Shown here one piece after another: positions 1-6,241 of a stretch of 13,550 nucleotides of DNA (positions are counted from its first letter, which is position 1; every line of letters begins with the position of its first letter). The notes below the pieces were generated by a model. The model was not told where the DNA came from, made no database searches, and worked only from the letters and a program-made list of their open reading frames with translations. This stretch comes from JBKBXU01 sp046313675. Lineage in GTDB: Bacteria; Bacteroidota; Bacteroidia; Cytophagales; Cytophagaceae. The translations under genes and the position numbers were made by a program. The stretch spans positions 1 to 13,550 of the forward strand of contig JBKBXU010000103.1 of assembly GCA_046313675.1 (NCBI GenBank). Reading direction: 5' to 3'.

Positions 1-1
1 T

Positions 2-1114
2 ACCTATACCACTAACCGGCTTGGAACTGCTTATAAATACCGCTCAGAGAAGATTCGCTTTAATCTGAGAATGTCCGTAGAAAATGCCATACTCAACAGC
101 GACAGAGAATTTCCAAACCCGGGAGAATTCAGGAGGACATTTAATAATATATTACCTTCTGCTATGTTCCGCTACAATTATTCAAAAACAAAGAACCTCC
201 GTGTGTATTATAGAACCTATACACGTCCCCCTTCTGTAAACCAGTTGCAGAATGTTTTAAACAACACAAACCCATTGAAACTTTATATGGGAAACCCTGA
301 CCTTGACCAGGAATACAGTCACAGGCTTTTCTTGCGGTACACCTCTACAAACCCTGAAACATCCAGAAATTTCTATGCCTATGTGAGCGGTATTTATATG
401 AATAACCAGATTACCAACAGTACCTTTATCGCCGGACAAGATACCTTGTTGGCCGGAGGCATATTGTTACCGCGGGGAGCTCAGTTGATACAGCCGGTAA
501 ACATGGCAGGCCATTATACCATTAACTCATTTGCAAATTATAGCCTGCCGGTAAAGAAACTTAAATCAAACCTTAACCTGAATGCCTCTGCCGGCCACTC
601 ACGTAATCCTGGACTAATCAACAACAACATCAACTACTCCTATGTCAATAACCTGGGACTGGGTGCTGTGTTGGCCAGCAACATCAGCAAAAACCTTGAC
701 TTTACCCTTTCTTCCCGATCAAATTATAATTTCGTAGAAAATACCCTGAGAGAAGACATGAACACACAATTTTTCAACCAGGTTACCCATTTTAGATTCA
801 ACTATATATTCTGGAAAAACCTTGTCTTCCGATCAGACCTCAATCATCAGTACTTTTCCGGCCTTGCTCCGGGCTTTAACCAGAGTTTCTTTTTATGGAA
901 TTTAAGTGTAGGGAAAAAAATATTTAAAGACCAACGGGGAGAAATCTTCCTATCTGTTTACGATGTCCTTGGCCAAAACAACAACATCCACAGAAATGTC
1001 ACGGAAACCTATATTCAGGATGTACAAACCAATGTGCTGCAACGGTATTTTATGCTGAATTTCTCATATAATCTCAAAAGTTTTAAAGGGGCGGGTTTAC
1101 CTGACAGTGAATAA
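2..1114 (+). CDS. Outer-membrane beta-barrel protein, C-terminal part (5' end outside window)
   Basis: The reading frame is open from base 2, so the gene begins before the window; the first ATG inside it (71) is internal. About 370 residues are visible. They consist of alternating short amphipathic strands rich in aromatic residues and Asn/Ser, with the pattern seen in the barrel of the Bacteroidota OMP_b-brl_3 / TonB-receptor-like family. Marks include the stretch FRYNYSKTKNLRVYYRT, then RPPSVNQLQ and YMGNPDLDQEYSH, which are typical of the mid-barrel of these proteins. The protein ends with a strand-like segment (YFMLNFSYNL) followed by a short tail. By family it should lie in the outer membrane. 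Its substrate cannot be told, because the N-terminal CarboxypepD_reg and plug-like part is missing here. It is the only gene of its unit visible, and the next genes are on the other strand. Confidence 0.85.
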   Translation, partial: TYTTNRLGTAYKYRSEKIRFNLRMSVENAILNSDREFPNPGEFRRTFNNILPSAMFRYNYSKTKNLRVYYRTYTRPPSVNQLQNVLNNTNPLKLYMGNPDLDQEYSHRLFLRYTSTNPETSRNFYAYVSGIYMNNQITNSTFIAGQDTLLAGGILLPRGAQLIQPVNMAGHYTINSFANYSLPVKKLKSNLNLNASAGHSRNPGLINNNINYSYVNNLGLGAVLASNISKNLDFTLSSRSNYNFVENTLREDMNTQFFNQVTHFRFNYIFWKNLVFRSDLNHQYFSGLAPGFNQSFFLWNLSVGKKIFKDQRGEIFLSVYDVLGQNNNIHRNVTETYIQDVQTNVLQRYFMLNFSYNLKSFKGAGLPDSE

Positions 1115-1241
1115 AGATTAGCCTTTAGTAAAGCTACATTAAGGTTTTCCTCCTTTGATAAGTATCAGATTCGACATAAATAATTATCAAATACGCAAAG
1201 AACCTTTCACTAAGCTGTAACAGTAGAGTTACAAACCTGCG

Positions 1242-1789
1242 TTAGGAATTCGGCTTTTTGTTTTCATATTCGGCCCTATCTAATTTGTACCAATTATGTT
1301 TGACTCCTTCAAGATCAAATGTTTCAATAAACCTTAGTCCAACCTTCGTAAGTATTTTGGTCGAACCCTGATTTTCACAGTCCGCTATTGCAAAGACTTC
1401 TTTTGCATTCAGCTTATCAAAAGCATAATCTAATGAAGCAAATGCAGATTCAGTTGCAATTCCTTGTCCCCAAAATCTCCTTATCAATCTGTACCCAAGG
1501 TCGTAATAGTTTTTATGATGGTTAGTTTCTTTTGTTACAAATTCCAATCCTGTCCAACCTAAAAAATCATTAGTTTTTTTGTCAATGATAGCCCATTGTC
1601 CAACTCCATAGTCAATATATTTCTGACGGATAAAATTTATAATGTCAATTACTTCGCCTTTGCTTGATACAGTTTTATTTGCTAAATACCTATGAACCTC
1701 CGGGTCTGAGTGAAGCTCAACATTTCATCGACGTCTGTCAGAAGTATTTCCCTAATAATTAGTCTCTCAGTTTCTGTAATAATTTTCAT
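1242..1789 (-). pseudogene. GNAT-family N-acetyltransferase, disrupted by a one-base frameshift
   Basis: Read on the minus strand from ATG 1789-1787, the start is MKIITETERLIIREILLTDV followed by DEML, the usual beginning of RimJ/RimL-type GNAT proteins. The frame then breaks at about 1716-1720. In the next frame it continues as ELHSDPEVHRYLANK, through the GxGxG-like acetyl-CoA loop region (RRFWGQGIATES) and the CENQGSTKILTKVG segment, to the TAA at 1244-1242. Restoring one base (a G in TTG-GAG) gives a single 182-residue protein, the normal family length. The total of 548 bases is one short of 183 codons, which fits a single deletion. An intact downstream ORF can start only at a TTG at 1547, which would lack the first third of the fold. 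The gene is either a young pseudogene or a sequencing/assembly error. The substrate is unknown. Confidence 0.85.
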
Positions 1790-1801
1790 TATACTTACAA
1801 C

Positions 1802-1921
1802 TCAATTTTTACTACGCTTGGCCTCTAAGATGGCTGTAAATGCCGCTGCAGTCTTAAAGGCAGTACCCTGTCCGCCCGTAGAGGTTAATTCCTGAATTAC
1901 AGCCGACCCGCAGTGTGGCAT
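1802..1921 (-). CDS. Small ORF of 39 residues, possible gene remnant
   Basis: A minus-strand frame runs from ATG 1921-1919, directly after an in-frame TAA, to TGA 1804-1802, ending 12 bases before the GNAT start. The product begins MPHCGSAVIQELTSTGG and ends FTAILEAKRSKN. Its amino-acid make-up looks protein-like, and the DNA is visibly more GC-rich than the AT-rich toxin-antitoxin and GNAT genes on either side, as if it were the tail of a longer gene from the core genome. I do not recognise a family. There is no ribosome binding site or promoter in view. It may be a real leader peptide, a truncated C-terminus, or chance. The plus-strand frame across the same bases is also open for a while, so coding sense is not certain. 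Confidence 0.25.
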   Translation of the reverse strand: MPHCGSAVIQELTSTGGQGTAFKTAAAFTAILEAKRSKN

Positions 1922-1949
1922 TTAAAGCATGTTGGCAGATGTATATTTT

Positions 1950-2258
1950 TTAGATTTCCAAGCTTAATTTTAAGTGTCCACCTAATCCTTTATGAATTAT
2001 TCTCATTAAGGTTGATAACCTGATGTCGGAAGCATTATTTTCGATTCTTGAGATATAAGCCTTATTTGTCCCACATTTAGCCGCTAATTCTTCTTGGGTC
2101 ATATTAAGCTTCTTCCTCGCTTCCTCAATCATCACTCCTAACCTAAACGTCTCAAATTCTTGCTCCCATTGCTCTCTTGATTCAGTTCCTTTTTTACCAT
2201 ACTTTGCATCTAAAAGCTCATCAAGAGTTTTGATATTTTTATTCTGATTCTTTTTCAT
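1950..2258 (-). CDS. higA: HigA-type antitoxin, XRE/Cro HTH domain
   Basis: The 102-residue protein has an acidic/basic N-terminal arm of about 40 residues and then a helix-turn-helix of the XRE (HTH_3) family at roughly residues 45-100. The recognisable parts are ARKKLNMTQEELAAKCGTNK and AYISRIENN. It ends in a beta-strand-like tail (GGHLKLSLEI), common in antitoxins of the HigA type that partner Gp49-like toxins. Its ATG (2258-2256) lies inside the end of the toxin gene, overlapping by 20 bases, so translation is probably coupled. By family it neutralises the upstream-encoded toxin and represses the shared promoter as a dimer; that role is inferred from family and arrangement. The symbol is given by type, not from an orthology test. 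Confidence 0.85.
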   Translation of the reverse strand: MKKNQNKNIKTLDELLDAKYGKKGTESREQWEQEFETFRLGVMIEEARKKLNMTQEELAAKCGTNKAYISRIENNASDIRLSTLMRIIHKGLGGHLKLSLEI

Positions 2259-2586
2259 TAAAATACTCCTCCATTATTTTTAGTGCCTTTTCTAATTCTT
2301 GTTTTGGTGTTTTTTGGCTTTTTTTCTGAAATCCGTTGGATAAAACCACCAAATTTCCTTTATCAAAGAAGGAAAAAATTCTGTAAATATTACTTCCAAC
2401 CTCAATTCTTACTTCATAAAGACCTTTGGTTCCCTCCATGTGTTTAAAATACTTTTCAGGAACCTGTCGAGTTACTCTTATCAAATTCAATGTCCATTCA
2501 ATTTTTCTTTGAACATTGTCAGGCTGTTCCTTATAAAAGGACAAAAAGTAATCTTTATATGCTATAACTTGTCTTACGAATTCCAC
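2239..2586 (-). CDS. higB: HigB/RelE-superfamily toxin, phage-derived Gp49-like
   Basis: The 115-residue protein matches the Gp49-like branch of the RelE/HigB mRNA-interferase superfamily. Visible features are an N-terminal YKDYFLSFYKEQPDNVQRKI segment, the central KHMEGTKGLYEVRIEVGSNI block, the IYRIFSFFDKGNLVVLSNGF core strands, and the FQKKSQKTPKQELEKALKIM helix. The basic and aromatic residues in these blocks form the RNase face in known family members. The start is a GTG at 2586-2584; no ATG fits, and the residues from there match where family members usually begin. The toxin gene precedes the antitoxin, the HigBA order. A TAnnTTTG box ends only about 4 bases before the GTG, so the mRNA may be leaderless. 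Activity is inferred from family. Confidence 0.88.
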   Translation of the reverse strand: MEFVRQVIAYKDYFLSFYKEQPDNVQRKIEWTLNLIRVTRQVPEKYFKHMEGTKGLYEVRIEVGSNIYRIFSFFDKGNLVVLSNGFQKKSQKTPKQELEKALKIMEEYFNEKESE

Positions 2587-2590
2587 TATA

Positions 2591-2621
2591 CAAAGTTACC
2601 TAAATAGACAACAAAAATCAA
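2591..2621 (-). promoter_or_regulatory. Probable promoter of the higBA-type operon
   Basis: On the minus strand the octamer TAACTTTG (2598-2591) fits the Bacteroidota -7 consensus TAnnTTTG exactly. A TTG at 2621-2619 lies 20 bases upstream, where the -33 TTG is expected. Transcription would start at about 2587-2585, on or next to the GTG start codon of the toxin gene. This is a motif match read by eye only. Confidence 0.5.
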
Positions 2622-2680
2622 GGTGGAGAGGTTCATTTTTCTCGTATATATCTGCACGCTTTCTTGTATAAGCAGCTTAA

Positions 2681-3436
2681 TTACCTATATTCAGCACATA
2701 AGTCCATATGCATATGTGATGCATCTTCGTGGCCCCTGATTTTAGCTTCATTTAAATAAGTACATACATTAAGCGTGTCACCCAATTCAATATATGCCAA
2801 AGCACAAAGGAAGTTAGCCTCCGCATGATCATCTTTTATTTCAAGAGCTGCTTCATAAAATTTCACAGCTTGCTCGTATTTCGATAATTCATAATAGCAT
2901 CTACCTTTTTGATAAAGCGCCTCAAAGGACTTCTTATCCGTCGCCAAATGCTTATCATAATAAGCAATTGCCTCATCATGCTTCTTAAAGTTCTGTTGGA
3001 TTTTACCTAAATAAAAATCAACACTATCTATATCGGCATACAAGCTTTGGGAATGCATTAAGTCCTCTTTTGCACTCATATAATCATTCAATTTGTAATA
3101 AGCTTTTCCCCTTAAGAAATACATCGCCGGATCAGGATCACCATTGTACTCTATAGCCCAATTTGAAAATTTCAGAACCTCGTCGAAAAAGTCAAGATCA
3201 GCATTAATCTTCGCCAATAAAAAATGAGTTTTTGCATTCTCATCGTTGTAGTACAAACTTAACCTTCCGAATCGGTCAGCATTATAAAGATCTTGCCTTA
3301 GATACGCTTTCTCTGCCCTTTCATAAGCCATGCGTGATGACCGTCCATTAAAATATTTGTAAACGCCAATTCCAAGTGAAAACACTAATAGCACTAAAGC
3401 AAGCGAAATTAAGAGGGTTTTTTTGTTCTTTTCCAT
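2681..3436 (-). CDS. Membrane-anchored tetratricopeptide repeat protein
   Basis: The 251-residue protein has a short basic N-terminus (MEKNKK), one hydrophobic helix at about residues 7-27, and then tandem TPR units to the C-terminus. The units can be followed from the spacing of A/G and aromatic residues, for example AMYFLRGKAYYKLNDYMSAKED, SFEALYQKGRCYYELSKYEQ and HAEANFLCALAYIELGDTLN. The TPR domain should face the periplasm (type II anchor with basic cytoplasmic tail), giving a protein-binding scaffold. It starts 5 bases after the stop of the PrsW-like gene on the same strand, so the two are very likely co-transcribed and may work together; the protease also carries extracytoplasmic TPRs. 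No catalytic motif is visible. The partner and process are unknown. Confidence 0.8.
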   Translation of the reverse strand: MEKNKKTLLISLALVLLVFSLGIGVYKYFNGRSSRMAYERAEKAYLRQDLYNADRFGRLSLYYNDENAKTHFLLAKINADLDFFDEVLKFSNWAIEYNGDPDPAMYFLRGKAYYKLNDYMSAKEDLMHSQSLYADIDSVDFYLGKIQQNFKKHDEAIAYYDKHLATDKKSFEALYQKGRCYYELSKYEQAVKFYEAALEIKDDHAEANFLCALAYIELGDTLNVCTYLNEAKIRGHEDASHMHMDLCAEYR

Positions 3437-3441
3437 TTTTG

Positions 3442-5406
3442 TTAGTTTAAAAGTTGAGCATGGCAGTATTCAAAAAGCTTGACCTTGCCTTTAGTATCAA
3501 TTTTGTTTTGGTTAATTAAATCAGAATCTATCTTTAAAAGATACACATCTATACGTTCGTCCTGCTCGAACACATCCCTCCCCCTCATTCGTTTAATCAT
3601 GATTCTTTCTCCATGAAAGGATGAGTCGTTCAACTCAATCAGGTAATGATCCGGATCTCCCTCTACCACTATACGGTTTACAATTTTGGCAGTCAAAGGA
3701 AAAATGGCAGGTGATTTAGAATTTTTAGTTTTAGTAAGCTTGATTTCTTTTCCGGCTATAGCACTCCATTCCTGCTTTTGGTAGAAATTAGAAAAATTAA
3801 AAGGAGACCAGAATCCGGGAACTACATCAAATTTGCTTAAACTCACCGAAAGGAAGGTTATAAATAAGCCATTATAAAGCATGGAATCGTAAAAATTATA
3901 GTTGGCACTAACAGCACCGTTCTCCACAGCAAGCAGCACATATTGGTATAAAACTATAAAAATCAATCCCCCGGAAAGATAATTTCTAAAGCTTTTACGC
4001 TTAATTATTAGAGATTCATCGGAATTTTCCAATGAAATATTCAGAGAATTATTAATCATAAATAACCACACTAAAGTGGTAATGGCCATGAAAGCCAAGG
4101 TAATAAAATGCAGGTTATTGGCATATCGGTTTAACAGCCAAAAATCGTAAAACCCATGCGTAAACATAGCTATAAAATATCCTGCAAAAATATTAGGCCA
4201 CAGTTTTCCCTTACCCCTGAATTTCGCCAGTATAATAGCAAAAGCTATAATAGAGGAATCAAACATGTGAGAAACTACTGTTATAAGCGCTCTTGAATTT
4301 ATAATCTCATGTTTACCATGAAAATATCCGATGTTTTCAGCAAATGAAAAGCCAAGGGCCGAAAGAGATGCGAATACGATATAATCAACAGGCCTTTTAA
4401 TAACATTGCCAAAAAACATGATCAATAAAAAGGGCAGTATTTTTACAAACTCTTCAATAAGGCCAATACCAAAAACACAGAAAACAAAATCATTAAAAAG
4501 ATCTCCATCCAAATAGAAATCAAATCTCAGGCGGTATAGATCATATAATGGGAAGGCTAAAAAAGAAAAAATAAAGCCCAGAAAAACCATCAAAATCATA
4601 TAGAAGATCTTTCTGTTTGCTTCCGGCAAAATCTTGAATAAATACCAGAACCAGATCAGGAAAACAATTAATCCTGAAATAAAGCTGAAAAGATTTAATT
4701 CAATGTGTTCCTGAATCTTTTTAACCAGATAATTCAGAAATGAGCCATTGAAAAATTCATTATCTATGCTTATATGACTTGCAAGCAATACCTCAGCCGG
4801 CTTCTCCTCAATGGCATTCATTAGTGAAGAAAAATCCCTTTGCCTCCATAATATTTCACACAAAAAGGGATACGCCTCTGCAATATTTCCTTTATTAGTT
4901 ATTTCGTCCCTGAAAAATCCGACCGCTTCATGTATATAGCCCAAGCTCATATAAGTTTTCCCTATACTACTATTAAAATAGGGTGCATCTTTCATGCTGA
5001 CCTTGTTAAAGAAATCTATGGCAATTTGATCCTGCTCCAAAGAAGAATAGACAAGCCCCAAACCATAATTCCCAAGGTCCATGTAGGGGGGATAACCTGA
5101 ATCCAGGTACTCCTGATAATAGTTTTTTATGTCGTTATCCTTCCGGATATACATACCTACAGGAGACTCTACAGAGAACGGTTTTTTAAAATGATTCTGG
5201 ACATTCAGATAGTGAGCTCGAAAAGTAAGGCTGTCGATGCCCTCCTGATGTAAACTATCAAGAATAGGCCGGTAGCTAAGATCTACTCTTCCGGAAAATT
5301 TCACTTCGTCCTTCAAAAAAAGATTTACACCTGCAAAAACACCAAGTATAATAGCCAAAAGAATGGCAAAAAATTTTATATCATCTATTAAATGCTTCAC
5401 ATTCAA
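3442..5406 (-). CDS. PrsW-family intramembrane metalloprotease with N-terminal TPR region
   Basis: The 654-residue polytopic protein has a first membrane helix at about 11-31 and an extracytoplasmic TPR-like region at about 100-200 (LGNYGLGLVYSSLEQDQIAI and the two following units). Eight or so membrane helices follow between about 235 and 522, then a soluble C-terminal region of about 130 residues. The PrsW motifs are present in order: EEFVK (E318, E319, K322), FAENIGY (355-361), a conserved-looking H380, and HGFYD (H417, D421). These match the EExxK, FAxxEN and HxxxD motifs proposed to bind zinc in this family, so the active site looks complete. Founding members clip membrane-bound regulators such as anti-sigma factors; the substrate here is unknown. 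Start: TTG 5406-5404 or GTG 5400-5398, since no ATG is in frame; both lie just below a good -7 box. First gene of a two-gene operon with the TPR protein. Confidence 0.85.
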   Translation of the reverse strand: MNVKHLIDDIKFFAILLAIILGVFAGVNLFLKDEVKFSGRVDLSYRPILDSLHQEGIDSLTFRAHYLNVQNHFKKPFSVESPVGMYIRKDNDIKNYYQEYLDSGYPPYMDLGNYGLGLVYSSLEQDQIAIDFFNKVSMKDAPYFNSSIGKTYMSLGYIHEAVGFFRDEITNKGNIAEAYPFLCEILWRQRDFSSLMNAIEEKPAEVLLASHISIDNEFFNGSFLNYLVKKIQEHIELNLFSFISGLIVFLIWFWYLFKILPEANRKIFYMILMVFLGFIFSFLAFPLYDLYRLRFDFYLDGDLFNDFVFCVFGIGLIEEFVKILPFLLIMFFGNVIKRPVDYIVFASLSALGFSFAENIGYFHGKHEIINSRALITVVSHMFDSSIIAFAIILAKFRGKGKLWPNIFAGYFIAMFTHGFYDFWLLNRYANNLHFITLAFMAITTLVWLFMINNSLNISLENSDESLIIKRKSFRNYLSGGLIFIVLYQYVLLAVENGAVSANYNFYDSMLYNGLFITFLSVSLSKFDVVPGFWSPFNFSNFYQKQEWSAIAGKEIKLTKTKNSKSPAIFPLTAKIVNRIVVEGDPDHYLIELNDSSFHGERIMIKRMRGRDVFEQDERIDVYLLKIDSDLINQNKIDTKGKVKLFEYCHAQLLN

Positions 5407-5420
5407 ACTTATTACAATAC

Positions 5421-5448
5421 CAAAAATAGCACCTAATCAAATGACAAA
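5421..5448 (-). promoter_or_regulatory. Probable promoter of the PrsW-like/TPR operon
   Basis: On the minus strand TATTTTTG (5428-5421) is an exact TAnnTTTG match. A TTTG at 5448-5445 lies 16 bases upstream, somewhat closer than usual for the -33 element. The start site would be near 5416, leaving a leader of only about 10-17 bases before the TTG or GTG start codon, which supports those starts. Confidence 0.4.
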
Positions 5449-5579
5449 AAAGATTTTTATCTAAAAAAACAAACAGCTCATCCAAATAGTAAGATTAGAA
5501 GAAATTTATAAGGATAAACACGCCGTTTCAACCATTTATAGCAGCAATGCGTAAAAGCATCTAACCTTATTTTAGTCCT

Positions 5580-5696
5580 ATGAAAAAAGTCATATTTACC
5601 CTCATGATCCTAGGTGTCCTTAGCGCATGCAGCAGTTCCAAGAAAAACGGATTACATAGCAGCAAAGCAAAAAGACCGCCTTGTGTGAAACGCTGA
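5580..5696 (+). CDS. Small lipoprotein, 38 residues
   Basis: The ORF runs from ATG at 5580 to TGA at 5694-5696. The product starts MKKVIFTLMILGVLSAC, a textbook lipoprotein signal with lipobox LSAC (Cys17), and the mature part is only about 22 residues, very basic, ending KRPPCVKR with one further cysteine. It should be lipid-anchored in the inner or outer membrane. Short basic lipoproteins of this kind are common in Bacteroidota and usually uncharacterised. It is divergent from the PrsW-like operon. A near-consensus -7 box (TATTTTAG, 5568-5575) lies just upstream of the ATG. The signal sequence is convincing; the function is unknown. Confidence 0.65.
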   Translation: MKKVIFTLMILGVLSACSSSKKNGLHSSKAKRPPCVKR

Positions 5697-5761
5697 TAAA
5701 AATCATCTGAATTTTGAGCAAAAAAATGATTGTTTCTGTTCATTTATAATTTTACTGTAGC

Positions 5762-5769
5762 TATTTTTG
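5762..5769 (+). promoter_or_regulatory. -7 promoter element of the putative metal-uptake locus
   Basis: TATTTTTG is an exact TAnnTTTG match and is the same octamer as in the PrsW-like promoter. No convincing -33 TTG is seen at 19-21 bases. Transcription would start near 5773-5776, so the TTG at 5767 is probably inside the promoter and the real start codon is more likely GTG 5779 or TTG 5782. Confidence 0.4.
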
Positions 5770-5778
5770 TCAAAAAAA

Positions 5779-6144
5779 GTGTTGAACAGAATAATCGCCA
5801 TACTACTCCTTTTCGTAATACTTGCTCAGGCATTGAGCAAAGTAGGATTGGTGGCGTATTATAACATCAACAAGGAATACATTGCCGAAACTCTTTGTGA
5901 AAACAAAGCCAAGCCGGAGTTGGATTGTGAAGGCAAGTGTTACCTGAAGAAGCAACTCGAAGAAGACGAGAAACATCAGAGCGAATCAAAAAACACTACA
6001 GAAAAATCTACCTTTAACATCTTCATTAATGAATGCGATCCCTTCGCATCAATAATTACCTTTACAGAAAACACGTACCCGGAATTTACTGCCACCTATA
6101 CTCATTCAGTGGCAAATATTATCTTCCACCCACCCCTCGTATAA
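5779..6144 (+). CDS. Small membrane-anchored protein with CxxxC motif, next to TonB receptor
   Basis: The frame is open from a TTG at 5767 and has no ATG. Counted from 5767 it encodes 125 residues; from the preferred GTG at 5779 it encodes 121. A hydrophobic helix (RIIAILLLFVILAQAL) is followed by a short exported domain holding Cys44, Cys54 and Cys58 in the pattern LC-x9-CEGKCYLKKQL, and Cys90 (numbered from 5767). It ends with ANIIFHPPLV. I recall similar short Bacteroidota proteins, with a C-x-G-K-C-Y-L core and an F-x-P-P tail, encoded beside TonB-dependent receptors; they are normally annotated hypothetical. The two cysteines three residues apart could bind a metal ion or form a disulfide. 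The position directly upstream of a receptor gene (97-base gap) suggests a shared role in metal handling. That role is inference. Confidence 0.7.
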   Translation: MLNRIIAILLLFVILAQALSKVGLVAYYNINKEYIAETLCENKAKPELDCEGKCYLKKQLEEDEKHQSESKNTTEKSTFNIFINECDPFASIITFTENTYPEFTATYTHSVANIIFHPPLV

Positions 6145-6241
6145 TCCATTCATTCTTTTCTCAGGACTGAATTACGCTGCCAACAGGTACGCTTTAATCA
6201 TTCTGAGCATCAATCATTTTCTCACAACTTGTTAGATTGGA

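Noticed and set aside
1216..1233. Inverted repeat TGTAAC/GTTACA with 6-base loop downstream of the barrel gene and GNAT gene
   Set aside because: The stem is short and AT-rich and no T-run follows on either strand; not enough to call a terminator.
1236..1250. GCGTTAGGA, looking like the end of an integron attC site beside small accessory genes
   Set aside because: The last base does not fit the R' consensus and I find no partner R'' site at a proper distance, nor repeated copies between the other small genes.
1710..1895. Plus-strand frame of 61 codons
   Set aside because: It lies antisense to the beginning of the GNAT gene, whose motifs are clear; the residues read like a shadow frame.
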